Positions 7,641-16,556 of a stretch of DNA of 64,000 nucleotides are shown here, in pieces (within the stretch, counting starts at the first letter, position 1; each line of letters starts with the position of its first letter). Source of the DNA: Caballeronia zhejiangensis. GTDB taxonomy: Bacteria > Pseudomonadota > Gammaproteobacteria > Burkholderiales > Burkholderiaceae. The translations under genes were made by a program, and so were the position numbers. The DNA lies in NCBI RefSeq assembly GCF_000698575.1, contig NZ_JFHD01000021.1, positions 38,666 through 102,665 on the forward strand, in the 5' to 3' direction. The notes under the pieces are model-generated. The model saw only the letters and a list, made by a program, of their open reading frames with translations, was not told the DNA's origin and did no database searches.

Positions 7641-9857
7641 ATGCCCGTTTCCCGTGTTTCCACCTTGCAGGCCACGCCTGCGAAGGCGCTCGTCCGTCGC
7701 GCGTCGAGCGTAGCCATCGTCGCGGCTGTCGCGGCGGTGTTTTCCTTGTCCGCTCACGCGCAATCGTCCGGCGCAAGCAACGCTGAAGGCGCGAATTCGC
7801 CCGCCGAGAGCACGCTGCCCGCCGTCAAGGTTCAGGCGTCGAAGGAACAGTTGCCCGGCGATCTCGCGCCGACCTACGCTGGCGGCCAGGTCGCGCGCGG
7901 CGCGGATTTCGGGGTGCTCGGCCAGCAAAAGATGATCGACGTGCCGTTCAGCATGACGACGTACACGTCGAAGCTGATCGAGGACCAGCAGGCGCGCACG
8001 CTTTCGGACGTGCTCGCGAACGATCCGGCGGTGCGTACGGCGTTCGGCTTCGGCAACTTCTCCGAGGTGTACATCATTCGCGGGTTCGAGCTGCAAGGCG
8101 ATGACGTCTCGCTCAACGGTCTCTACGGCATCACGCCGCGTCAGCTCGTCTCGACGGATGCGCTCGAACGCGTCGATGTGTTCAAGGGCGCGAACGCGTT
8201 TCTGAACGGCGCATCGCCGAACGGCTCGGCGGTGGGCGGCGGGCTGAATCTGCAACTCAAGCGCGCCGACGACAAGCCGCTCACGCGCGTGACGATCGAT
8301 GGCGAGACGTCCGGTACGATCGGCGCGCATGTCGATGTCGGCCGCAGATTTGGCAGCGAAGGGCAGTTCGGCATCCGCGTGAATCAGGCGAATCACGACG
8401 GCGAGACGTCGATCGACAACGAACATCGGCGGGATAACACGACCGCCGTGGCGCTCGACTGGCGCGGCGACAAACTGCGTCTGTACGCCGATTTCCTGTA
8501 TCAGCGCCAGCGCGTGAACGGCGGCCGCTCGACGGTCTACGACTACGCCAACTACATTCCCGAACCGCCGTCGGCGTCGCACAACTACGGGCAGTCGTGG
8601 AACTACAGTTCGATCGAAGACACGGTCGGCATCCTGCGCGCCGAATACGATTTCCTGCCCGGCTGGACGGCTTACGTGACGGGCGGCGCGCGTCATACGG
8701 ACGAGCACGGCGAGTATTCGTCGCCGAGCATCAATACGACGGGCGTCACGCAATCGCGTCTCGGCGTGCCGCACAAGGAAGACGGCACTTCCGCCGAAGC
8801 CGGCGTGCGCGGTCACTTCAACACCGGCCCGGTGTCGCACTTCGTGACGGCGGGCGCGTCGATCGTGCGCGTCGATTCGAGGTCGGCGTACACGTACAGC
8901 GGCTCGTGGGCGTCGAGCATCTACGACACGCCGCAGGTTCCGTATCCGGCGACGATCGGGCAGGCGGGCAATCTCGCCGATCCGCAAACCACGTCGCTCA
9001 GCCTGCTGCGCAGCGTCTCGATCTCCGACACGCTCGGCTTCCTCAACGACCGCGTGCTGTTCACGGTCGGCGTGCGTCATCAGGACATCCACGCGAACAA
9101 CTTCGACTACACGGGCGTTCAAACCGAGGCCTACAACGACTCGGTGACGACGCCGCTGTTCGGTCTCGTCGTGAAGCCGTGGCAGAACGTGTCGTTCTTC
9201 GCGAACCATAGCGAAGCGCTGACGATAGGCGAGGCGGCGCCGTCAACCGCGGTCAACACCGGGCAACTGCTGCCGCCGGAGAAGTCGAAGCAATGGGAAG
9301 TCGGCGCAAAGTATGACAACGGCCAGTACGGCGCGTCGATCGCGGCGTTCCAGATCGAAAAGCCGTTGACCTACACGAACACGTCGAACGTTTTTGTCTC
9401 GGACGGCACGCAGCGCCATCGCGGTATCGAGGCGTCGGTGTTCGGCGAGCCGGTGCGCGGCGTGCGCCTGATCGCGGGCGCGACGTATATCCACGCGACG
9501 CAATACGGTCTCGGCGACGCCTCCCTGGACGGCAATAAGCCGATCGGCGTGCCGACGTTCATGTTCAACGTGAACGCGGAGTACGACGTGCCGATGCTCA
9601 ACGGCCTCACGCTGACGGCGCGCTGGATCTATACCGGGTCGCAGTATCTGAACACGACCAACACGCTGTCGATTCCGCACTGGAACCGCTTCGACCTCGG
9701 CGCGCGTTACGCGACCGTGATCTATGGCAAGCCGACGACGTTCCGCGCGAGCGTGCTCAACGTCGCGAACAAGTCGTATTGGGCTTCGACGATCGGCGGT
9801 TATCTGACGCAAGGCGCGCCGCGCACGGTGCTGCTGTCGGTGACGACGGATTTCTGA
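7641..9857 (+). CDS. TonB-dependent siderophore receptor
   Basis: Outer-membrane receptor of 738 residues. A long signal peptide ends at SAHAQ (about residue 41). The plug includes IDVPFSMTTYTSKLIEDQQ and VYIIRGFELQGDDVSLNG, followed by LERVDVFKGANAFLNG and GGGLNLQLKRA. The beta-barrel ends in VTTDF with the terminal Phe. It differs clearly in sequence from the other receptor in this block, so the two probably take different ferric ligands. No clear Shine-Dalgarno sequence precedes the ATG; the start is chosen from the signal peptide. A Fur-like site lies in the leader and a strong terminator follows the stop. Confidence 0.9.
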   Translation: MPVSRVSTLQATPAKALVRRASSVAIVAAVAAVFSLSAHAQSSGASNAEGANSPAESTLPAVKVQASKEQLPGDLAPTYAGGQVARGADFGVLGQQKMIDVPFSMTTYTSKLIEDQQARTLSDVLANDPAVRTAFGFGNFSEVYIIRGFELQGDDVSLNGLYGITPRQLVSTDALERVDVFKGANAFLNGASPNGSAVGGGLNLQLKRADDKPLTRVTIDGETSGTIGAHVDVGRRFGSEGQFGIRVNQANHDGETSIDNEHRRDNTTAVALDWRGDKLRLYADFLYQRQRVNGGRSTVYDYANYIPEPPSASHNYGQSWNYSSIEDTVGILRAEYDFLPGWTAYVTGGARHTDEHGEYSSPSINTTGVTQSRLGVPHKEDGTSAEAGVRGHFNTGPVSHFVTAGASIVRVDSRSAYTYSGSWASSIYDTPQVPYPATIGQAGNLADPQTTSLSLLRSVSISDTLGFLNDRVLFTVGVRHQDIHANNFDYTGVQTEAYNDSVTTPLFGLVVKPWQNVSFFANHSEALTIGEAAPSTAVNTGQLLPPEKSKQWEVGAKYDNGQYGASIAAFQIEKPLTYTNTSNVFVSDGTQRHRGIEASVFGEPVRGVRLIAGATYIHATQYGLGDASLDGNKPIGVPTFMFNVNAEYDVPMLNGLTLTARWIYTGSQYLNTTNTLSIPHWNRFDLGARYATVIYGKPTTFRASVLNVANKSYWASTIGGYLTQGAPRTVLLSVTTDF

Positions 9858-9875
9858 TCGCGTCGATAGCAAGCG

Positions 9876-9920
9876 AAAAACGCCGCGCGTTCGTGAGGAC
9901 GCGCGGCGTTTCCATTTTGG
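9876..9920 (+). terminator. Rho-independent terminator
   Basis: A perfect 13-bp stem, AAACGCCGCGCGT (9878-9890) with its complement at 9899-9911, encloses an 8-base loop and is followed by TTTCCATTTT. It ends the second TonB receptor transcript. Confidence 0.9.
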
Positions 9921-10091
9921 GGCCCGAGGCAATAAATACTCGGGAGCCGGCCGTTTACCGAGCGCAGTTCAAAACGGGGTCACATAAGTTGTTGATTTTT
10001 ATGACAGAATACGCAAAGTGCGAGCGGGGCGTCGAGTAAATCTTGCGCATCCCGCCCGGTTTCAACGTTTATCTCTGTGAGGTTAGGTGAT

Positions 10092-10295
10092 ATGGGAAGT
10101 CTCAGCATCGGGCATTGGCTCATCGTCTTGGCTATCGTCGCGCTCGTTTTCGGCACCAAAAAGCTGCGTAGCGTCGGTTCCGATCTCGGCGGCGCGGTCA
10201 AGGCTTTCAAGGATGGCGTGGGCGAAAGCGCGACGCCGGCCGCCAATGCAACGGCGACCATCGACGTCCCGGCCAAGGATGTGACCGCACGATAA
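10092..10295 (+). CDS. tatA: Sec-independent translocase TatA/E-type subunit
   Basis: Small membrane protein of 67 residues with the TatA plan: one N-terminal helix (SIGHWLIVLAIVALVF), the FG hinge (FGTKKLR), an amphipathic helix (DLGGAVKAFKDGV) and a short polar tail. TatA oligomers form the path for folded, twin-arginine proteins across the inner membrane. No tatB or tatC is nearby, so this looks like an extra tatA paralogue separate from the usual tatABC operon. The ATG at 10092 gives the standard MGSLSI start; a GTG at 10077 would add five residues. It runs convergently toward the EgtB-like gene with 18 bases between stops. Confidence 0.85.
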   Translation: MGSLSIGHWLIVLAIVALVFGTKKLRSVGSDLGGAVKAFKDGVGESATPAANATATIDVPAKDVTAR

Positions 10296-10313
10296 GTTGC
10301 GCGCGATGATCGC

Positions 10314-11612
10314 TCAATCGATGTTCTTCACGCAGCGAAATCCCGCATAGACGTACTGGTAATGCCCCTGGAACCAGTTGCGGAAGCTCGGCCGCAACAT
10401 GCACGCCGCCGTGCGGGCCGAGCCGCCCTTTATCACGAAGTGCTTGCCGTCGAAGAAATTCGCCGAATAGCCGAGATAAAACGGAAACGGCTCGAAGCCG
10501 TTCAGCGGGCCGAATTCCGTCGACGTCCATTCCCAGCCGTTGCCGAATTGCCCTTCGACGCCGAACTCGCTGCGATTCTCCGGATGCGCCTGCACCGGCG
10601 CCGGGTCCCATCGGCGGAAATCGAAGTTGCCTTCCGCGACATGCGGCGCGCCCGATGCGGCGCGCTGCCATTGCGCCTCGGTCGGCAACGACTTGCCCGC
10701 CCAGCGCGCGTACGCCTTCGCTTCGGCGTAGCTCACGTAGACGGGCCAGTCGGGCGGCAGCGCGATTTCGTCGAACATCGTGCGTAGCTGCCATGCGTTC
10801 GCGTCGTCGCCGGGAATCCAGAACGCCGGGTGCGCGATGCGCTGCTCTTCCTTCCACGCCCAGTCGGCGTCGTCCCAGTAATCGCGATTCCAGTAACCGC
10901 CTGCATCGATGAAACGCAGATAGTCGCCGTTCGTGACCATATGGCGGTCTATCTCGAACGCGGGCACCTCGATGCGTTCCTCGCCGAACTCGTTGTCCCA
11001 GCCGAACAGGCCGCTTTCCCGCGTCAGCCCGAGCGTCGTGCTGCCCGCCGGCACGCGCACGCTTTCGTGTGACAGATCGCGATCCGACGAACGTTCCGAA
11101 AACGCATTCGATGGCGCGATTTTTCTATCGACCGGCAATTGATGCAGCATGTACGCGAGCGTTTCCGCGTGCATCAGCCGATGCTCGATCGCCACTTCGA
11201 GCAGCTTCGCGGGCGGCTCGTCTGCCGAAAGCGGCGCCGCGGCGATCCTGATCGGATCGAAATGCGCGTCGATCTCGGCGCGAACCGTGTCGCGATACGC
11301 GCGCACTTCGTCGAGCGAAGGCCAGTCGGACGGTTGATCGGTCGGCAGGCCGCCGTCCACCGGATCGATCCCGAAAGCGAAAAGCTGGTCGTAGGCGGGA
11401 TTCGGGCTCGGCAGATCGAAGAGCCGCTGATCGAGCAGATTGCGGTCGAAGGCTTCGAGATGCCCGATATAGAAAACGATGCGATGCCGCTCGGCGATCG
11501 GCCTGTCGTAAAGGTGCTCGGGCTTGACGACATTGAAAAGCTCGTCGGTGACGCGGCGCGCTTCGGCGAGGCGCTCGAGCAGCGGATGACGCAGGGAAGG
11601 TTCGCGGTTCAT
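10314..11612 (-). CDS. EgtB/SenA-family non-heme iron enzyme (DinB_2 + FGE-sulfatase)
   Basis: Protein of 432 residues with an N-terminal DinB-like helical domain and a C-terminal formylglycine-enzyme (SUMF1) fold. The iron ligands expected of EgtB are present: His51 (YIGHLE) and His144/His148 within HRLMHAE, an Hx3HxE motif. The FGE part has GWDNE and the end WFQGHYQYVYAGFRCV. EgtB joins cysteine or gamma-glutamylcysteine to hercynine to form a sulfoxide in ergothioneine synthesis; SenA does the selenium version. No EgtD methyltransferase or other pathway gene is in the window, so substrate is uncertain. The ATG at 11612 has GGAG about 10 bases upstream; a TTG at 11657 is rejected. Confidence 0.82.
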   Translation of the reverse strand: MNREPSLRHPLLERLAEARRVTDELFNVVKPEHLYDRPIAERHRIVFYIGHLEAFDRNLLDQRLFDLPSPNPAYDQLFAFGIDPVDGGLPTDQPSDWPSLDEVRAYRDTVRAEIDAHFDPIRIAAAPLSADEPPAKLLEVAIEHRLMHAETLAYMLHQLPVDRKIAPSNAFSERSSDRDLSHESVRVPAGSTTLGLTRESGLFGWDNEFGEERIEVPAFEIDRHMVTNGDYLRFIDAGGYWNRDYWDDADWAWKEEQRIAHPAFWIPGDDANAWQLRTMFDEIALPPDWPVYVSYAEAKAYARWAGKSLPTEAQWQRAASGAPHVAEGNFDFRRWDPAPVQAHPENRSEFGVEGQFGNGWEWTSTEFGPLNGFEPFPFYLGYSANFFDGKHFVIKGGSARTAACMLRPSFRNWFQGHYQYVYAGFRCVKNID

Positions 11613-11777
11613 GTCGCCCAATCTCCGTGGCTGGCCAGTGGCTTCGCAATCGACCAAAACGCGCGCCGTAGCGCGCGTCGGTCGAATCGAAAAGACTAAA
11701 CCCTAGCGAAGCGCATGCCAACAGAAAAATAGGCGGCGATTATTCGGGCCGACGCAATAATCGCAGACGATGTCCCG

Positions 11778-12497
11778 TCAGACGGCGCGCAGCGCGTCGA
11801 AGTCGCGAATGCGGATGAACTTGCCCTGCGTCTCGATGAGGCCCGCCTTGTCGAAACGCGACAGGGTGCGGCTCACGGTTTCGAGCGTCATGCCGAGATA
11901 GCTGCCCATGTCGTCGCGCGTCATACGCAGCGTGAATTCCGACGACGCGTAACCGCGCTTCGACAGCCGCGACGAAAGATCGAGCAGCAGCCGCGCGACG
12001 CGCTCGTCGGCCCGCAGCATGCCGAGCCGCACGACGTGATTCGCCTCGCGGTTCACCGCGTGACTCATCATGCGATGCAGGCGCTTTTGCAGCGCGTCGG
12101 TTTCGCGGCACATGCGCTCGAAAAGCGAATACGGCACGACGCAGACGGAGCTGTCTTCGAGCGCGATCGCATCGCACGTATGCTCGCCTTCCTCGATGCC
12201 TTCGAAACCGAGCGCATCGCCCGCGAGCAGCAGCCCCGTCACCTGCTCGCGGCCGCCGTCGTGCGTGATGACCGTCTTGATCGACCCGGAGCGCACGGCG
12301 AACAGGGCATCGAAGCGGTCGCCCGCGCGAAAGAGCGCGTCGCCGCGCTTGACCTTGCGCGTCACCGAAATGATGTTCTCCAGCTTGGCGATGTCGTTCG
12401 CGCACAGGCCTTCGGGCATGCACAGATGACGCATCGCGCACGTGGAGCAGTGCGCCGAATTGCGGCGCGCACGGGAAAGTTCGGACACGACGGACAT
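11778..12497 (-). CDS. FNR-type oxygen-sensing transcription regulator
   Basis: Crp/Fnr-family regulator of 239 residues. The N-terminus holds Cys17-x2-Cys20-x5-Cys26, the spacing of the E. coli FNR cluster ligands, and a distal Cys108 (EHTCDA) completes the set, so a [4Fe-4S] oxygen-labile cluster is expected. A cyclic-nucleotide-type beta-roll follows, then a winged helix with the recognition motif ETVSR (206-210), the FNR specificity signature for TTGAT-N4-ATCAA sites. It probably activates genes for low-oxygen respiration. I chose the ATG at 12497 because it matches FNR length; Shine-Dalgarno support is weak and an upstream start at 12593 is possible. Confidence 0.88.
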   Translation of the reverse strand: MSVVSELSRARRNSAHCSTCAMRHLCMPEGLCANDIAKLENIISVTRKVKRGDALFRAGDRFDALFAVRSGSIKTVITHDGGREQVTGLLLAGDALGFEGIEEGEHTCDAIALEDSSVCVVPYSLFERMCRETDALQKRLHRMMSHAVNREANHVVRLGMLRADERVARLLLDLSSRLSKRGYASSEFTLRMTRDDMGSYLGMTLETVSRTLSRFDKAGLIETQGKFIRIRDFDALRAV

Positions 12498-12787
12498 TTT
12501 GGGCTTCGTTTTGTTGATGAATGACAAAACGATTCTCCCATAGGGCAACCATTGGCCCGCGTGAAAAATTGACGCGGGCACGGCATCGGTCAAACTTTTT
12601 TACCTTACTGGGTTGCTTTTTTACCGAGATCGCCAATGGTCGACGGAATCAGCGCCGATGCTTTTTTGCGATAGGTCGATCTGGCGCAAGGCAGGCCGTA
12701 CAATTCGTGGTTCTTCTGCATCAGCGTCCGCTTAACAAACGGCGGCGCGATCTCTTTTTAGCACTTCTCCATCCCGCCCGCCCGACC

Positions 12788-14365
12788 GTGACTCAATCGC
12801 CGCCTGCTTTACCGTTCAGAACCGCTCTCTACGCGATGCTCGGCATCGGCCTCGTCAACATGCTCGTCGCGCTCGATCAGACGGTGGTCAGCACCGCGCT
12901 GCCGTCGATCGTGGCGGAGCTGCACGGCTTCGAGTTCTACGCGTGGATCGCGAGCGCGTATCTGCTGGCGTCGGTCGTGACGGTGCCGGTGTTCGGGCGG
13001 CTCGGCGACTACTTCGGCCGCAAGCGCTTCGTGATCGCCGCGGTGATTACGTTCACGGTCGCGTCGGTGCTGTGCGGCCTCGCGCCCAGCATGTTGTTCC
13101 TCGTGCTCGCGCGCGGGCTGCAGGGCGTCGGCGGCGGGATGATGGTCGGCACCGCGTTCGCGTCGATTCCCGATCTGTTCCCCGATCCGCGCGCCCGCGT
13201 GCGTTGGCAGGTCGTGCTCGCGGCGGCTTACGGCATCGGCACGGCGGCCGGGCCGTCGCTCGGCGGCTGGATGAGCCAGCACTGGGGCTGGCGCTCGACG
13301 TTTCTCGTCAATCTGCCGGTCGGCGCGGCGGCGCTGTATTTCATCTGGGCGCATCTGCCGAACCTGCATCGGCCGCGCGAGGGCGGCGTGAAGATCGACT
13401 GGACGGGCGCGGCGCTCGTCGCGCTGGTGCTCGGCGGCTTTCAGGCGCTGATCGAGGCGCTGCCGCAGGACGGGCTGACGGCCGCCAATGTCGCGCTCGG
13501 CATCGGCGTGGCGGTGTGCGCGGTGGCGCTCCTGATCTGCGAGCGGCGCGCGACGCATCCGATCATCCCGCTCGACATTTTCCGCGACGCGCAGATGAAC
13601 ACGCTCTTCACGCTCTCGTTTCTCGCGGGCTTCGTGATGTTCTCGCTGATCTTCTTCGCGCCGCTCCTGCTGCAAGGCGGCTTCGGCCTGTCGCCGCAGG
13701 CCGCGGGTCTGCTCGCGACGCCGATCGCCGCGTGCATCGCGCTCGGCAGCTTCATCAACACGCGCATCGTGATTCACATGAAGAAGCCGGTGAATATCCT
13801 GTCGATCGGCTTCACGCTGCTCTTGATCGCGTCGGTCGGACTCGCGTTCGCGCGCGAATCGACGCCGCACGTGTGGATCGAATTGCCGATGGCCGCGACC
13901 GGCATCGGCCTCGGCTTCATCCTCAACAACATGAATATCTTCGGGCAGGAGATCGCGGGCCGCGAGCGCTTCGGCATCACGACGGCGCTCCTGCAATCGA
14001 CGCGCATGGTCGGCGGGATGATGGGCACGAGCATCGTCGGGACGATCGTCGCGCATCACTATGCGAGCGTCGTGGCGCGTACGGTGAGCGTGCTCGGGCC
14101 GTCGGTGTCGGCGCAGTGGCTGCCGCGGCTGTCGGATCCGCGCATTCTCGTCGATGAAGCGTTGCGCGAGCGCATCCTTGCCGAACTGGGCGCGGCCGGT
14201 CTCGACGGGCCCGCGCTCTTCGATGCCGCCCGCGACGCGCTCGTGCAGTCGATCCACATCGGCGTGCTGCTGACGGCCGTCGCCGCGCTCGTGGCGGCGC
14301 TGCTGGTGCGGCGCATCGCGCACATCACGTTCAGGAAGTCCGCGACGCCCGTCGCCAAAACCTGA
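12788..14365 (+). CDS. MFS transporter, DHA2 (14-helix) family
   Basis: Inner-membrane efflux protein of about 525 residues. The first helix has the DHA2 signature LDQTVVSTALPSIV, loop 2-3 has GRLGDYFGRKRF (motif A) and helix 5 has a motif-C-like stretch (GIGTAAGPSLGGW). Export of drugs or toxic metabolites by proton antiport is the family role. The start is uncertain: I use the GTG at 12788, which leaves a short hydrophilic lead; no good ribosome-binding site is visible and the ATG at 12836 is an alternative. It is divergent from the FNR gene, sharing a 290-base region in which I see no clear FNR palindrome. Confidence 0.82.
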   Translation: MTQSPPALPFRTALYAMLGIGLVNMLVALDQTVVSTALPSIVAELHGFEFYAWIASAYLLASVVTVPVFGRLGDYFGRKRFVIAAVITFTVASVLCGLAPSMLFLVLARGLQGVGGGMMVGTAFASIPDLFPDPRARVRWQVVLAAAYGIGTAAGPSLGGWMSQHWGWRSTFLVNLPVGAAALYFIWAHLPNLHRPREGGVKIDWTGAALVALVLGGFQALIEALPQDGLTAANVALGIGVAVCAVALLICERRATHPIIPLDIFRDAQMNTLFTLSFLAGFVMFSLIFFAPLLLQGGFGLSPQAAGLLATPIAACIALGSFINTRIVIHMKKPVNILSIGFTLLLIASVGLAFARESTPHVWIELPMAATGIGLGFILNNMNIFGQEIAGRERFGITTALLQSTRMVGGMMGTSIVGTIVAHHYASVVARTVSVLGPSVSAQWLPRLSDPRILVDEALRERILAELGAAGLDGPALFDAARDALVQSIHIGVLLTAVAALVAALLVRRIAHITFRKSATPVAKT

Positions 14366-14589
14366 GGCGCTTCCTTTCGCAAGTGGTGCGTCGCGCCTAT
14401 AGTTTCTGGCGTCAACGCAAGACCGGTTTTCGCTTCGGCTTCGACCGCGCACCGCATTTGCTTCACCGCTCTCGATGACCACTCGCACGCCTCGCGCGGA
14501 ACGCTTGCGCGGGGCGCGGGTCACTCGCTTTAGCGGGCGGCCGCGCCCAGCGCTCGCCGCCCATCGCCAACAAGAGATGAGGAGCTGAA

Positions 14590-16166
14590 ATGAAGATCAC
14601 CGGAGAGATGCTGATCGGGGCATCGGCCGTGCGGGGCACCGATGCCACGCTCCGCGCGTTCGACCCCGCGCGCAACGCCGATCTCGAACCCGAGTTCGGC
14701 GGCGGCGGCGCGGCGGAAGTCGCGCGCGCGTGCGAGCTGGCCGAAGCGGCGTTCGACGACTATCGCCACGCGCCGTTCGAAACGCGCGCGCAGTTTCTCG
14801 AAGCGATCGCGGACAACATCATCGCGCTCGGCGATACGCTGATCGAGCGCGCGATGGCCGAATCCGCGCTGCCGAAGGCGCGTCTCGAAGGCGAGCGCGC
14901 CCGCACGGTCGGGCAGTTGCGGCTCTTCGCATCGCTCGTGCGCGAGGGCCGCTGGCTCTCGGCGACGCTCGATTCCGCGCAGCCGGACAGAAAACCGCTG
15001 CCGCGATCCGACCTGCGTTTGCAAAAGATTCCGCTCGGCCCGGTCGCCGTGTTCGGCGCGAGCAATTTTCCGCTGGCGTTTTCGGTGGCGGGCGGCGATA
15101 CCGCCTCGGCGTTCGCGGCGGGCTGTCCGGTGGTCGTGAAATCGCATCCGGCGCATCTCGGCACGTCCGAACTCGTCGGCCGCGCGGTGCAGAAGGCGGT
15201 CGCCGACAACGGCTTGCCCGAGGGCACGTTTTCGCTCGTCGTCGGCGCGGGCAATGCGATCGGCGAGGCGCTCGTCGCGCATCCGGCGATTCAGGCCGTC
15301 GGCTTTACCGGCTCGCGGCGCGGCGGGCTCGCGCTCGTCGATATCGCGGCGAAACGCCCGGTGCCGATTCCCGTCTTCGCCGAAATGAGCAGCGTGAACC
15401 CGGTTTTCGCGTTGCCGGGCGCGCTGGAAGCGCGCGGCGACACGCTGGCGGCGGCTTACATCGATTCGGTGACGCTCGGCGTCGGCCAGTTCTGCACGAA
15501 TCCGGGCCTCGTAATCGCGCTGGAGGGGCCGATCTCGACGACTTCATCGATCTGGCCGCCACCGCGATCATGAAGAAGGAAACGCAGACAATGCTCACCG
15601 CGCAGATCGCCGCGGCCTACGCGAGCGGGATCCAGGAACGCGACGCGTCCGGCGCGCGCAATATCGCGACCGGCGTGAAGGGCGACGCATCGAGCGGCGC
15701 GCTGCCGGTGCTGTATCGCGTGAATGCGGAGGAATTTCTGGCCAAGCCGCAACTGTCGGGCGAGATTTTCGGACCGACGTCGGTGATCGTCATTTGCCGC
15801 GACGAGGACGAGATGATCGCCGTCGCGCGCCATCTCGAAGGCCAACTCACCGCGACGCTGCTGATGGAAAAGGGCGACGTCGAGCTTGCGCGGCGCTTGT
15901 TGCCGGTGCTCGAGCGCAAGGCGGGCCGGATTCTCGCGAACGGTTTTCCGACGGGCGTCGAAGTGTCCTACGCGATGGTGCACGGCGGGCCGTTCCCGGC
16001 CACATCGGACAGCCGTTCCACGTCGGTCGGCGCGATGGCGATCGAGCGCTTCCTGCGCCCGGTGTGCTATCAGGATCTGCCGGCGGCGCTGTTGCCGGCT
16101 GCGCTGGCGGACGACAATCCATTGAACTTGTGGCGTCTGAGGGATGGAGAGCTGGGGCCGAACTGA
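14590..16166 (+). pseudogene. Alpha-ketoglutarate-semialdehyde-type dehydrogenase, frameshifted
   Basis: Aldehyde dehydrogenase of the 2,5-dioxovalerate dehydrogenase group, which oxidises alpha-ketoglutarate semialdehyde to 2-oxoglutarate with NAD(P)+ at the end of pentose and hexarate catabolism. The first frame gives FGASNFPLAFS, EMSSVNPVF and GQFCTNPG with the catalytic Cys302. At the G-run 15525-15528 the frame breaks: it stops at 15573, while the rest of the enzyme (LAATAIMKK through ERFLRPVCYQDLP) continues in the -1 frame to 16166. One extra G would restore EGAD and a full-length protein of about 525 residues. The start has GAGGAG upstream. It may be a decayed gene or an uncorrected sequencing error. 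Confidence 0.85.
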
Positions 16167-16180
16167 GCGCCGGCATCGAA

Positions 16181-16223
16181 TATCTGCGGGACGAATAAAC
16201 GGCATTTATTCTTCTCGCAGATA
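16181..16223. promoter_or_regulatory. Inverted repeat O1 upstream of hipBA
   Basis: TATCTGCGGGACGAATAAA (16181-16199) is matched by its near-complement at 16205-16223 with two mismatches around a 5-base centre. It begins 15 bases after the dehydrogenase stop. It shares its ends (ATCTG and GAATAAA) and its 5-base spacing with the repeat at 16248-16294, so both are probably bound by the same protein, most likely HipB. Confidence 0.7.
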
Positions 16224-16247
16224 CTCGCTCTGGTTTGTAGTTGGCCG

Positions 16248-16294
16248 ATTATCTGTGTGGCGAATAAACTGCTTTTATTCGCCACACAGATAAT
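16248..16294. promoter_or_regulatory. Inverted repeat O2 overlapping the hipB promoter
   Basis: Perfect inverted repeat with 21-bp arms (16248-16268 and 16274-16294) around a 5-base centre. Each arm runs from ATTATCTGTG to GGCGAATAAA. Its right arm contains GATAAT at 16289-16294, a good -10 hexamer that would place transcription start at or next to the hipB ATG. HipB binding here would block transcription (autorepression), as known for E. coli hipBA. Binding itself is inferred. Confidence 0.75.
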
Positions 16295-16301
16295 TTGCGC
16301 C

Positions 16302-16556
16302 ATGCAACAAGTTATCGTGACAGTCGCGCAGATGGGCCATGTGCTCGCGGCCGGCCGCAAGCAGGCCGGACTGACGAAGACGCAGGCGGCGGCGCGCCTC
16401 GGCATCAGCCAAAGCCGGCTTTCCACCCTGGAGCGCGATTCACGCTCGCTGACGCTCGATCAACTCCTCGCGATGTTCGGCGTCTACGGCCTCCAGTTGC
16501 TGGTGCAGGCCCGGCCCGACACGTCGCTGCCCGAAGCAAACGAGGCCGACTGGTAA
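16302..16556 (+). CDS. hipB: HipB-like antitoxin, XRE-family helix-turn-helix protein
   Basis: DNA-binding antitoxin of 84 residues. A helix-turn-helix spans roughly residues 18-60 (KTQAAARLGISQSRLSTLER), followed by a short tail ending in NEADW; HipB proteins commonly carry a C-terminal Trp. HipB binds and neutralises HipA and represses its own operon. I chose the ATG at 16302, just after the operator; the upstream in-frame ATG at 16257 would place coding sequence within the operator. There is no visible Shine-Dalgarno site, which fits a leaderless start. Its stop codon overlaps the hipA ATG (TAATG), indicating translational coupling. Confidence 0.85.
   Translation: MQQVIVTVAQMGHVLAAGRKQAGLTKTQAAARLGISQSRLSTLERDSRSLTLDQLLAMFGVYGLQLLVQARPDTSLPEANEADW

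Noticed and set aside
9992..10005. FNR-like site TTGAT-TTTT-ATGAC upstream of tatA
   Set aside because: Only one half matches TTGAT-N4-ATCAA; too weak to list as a feature.
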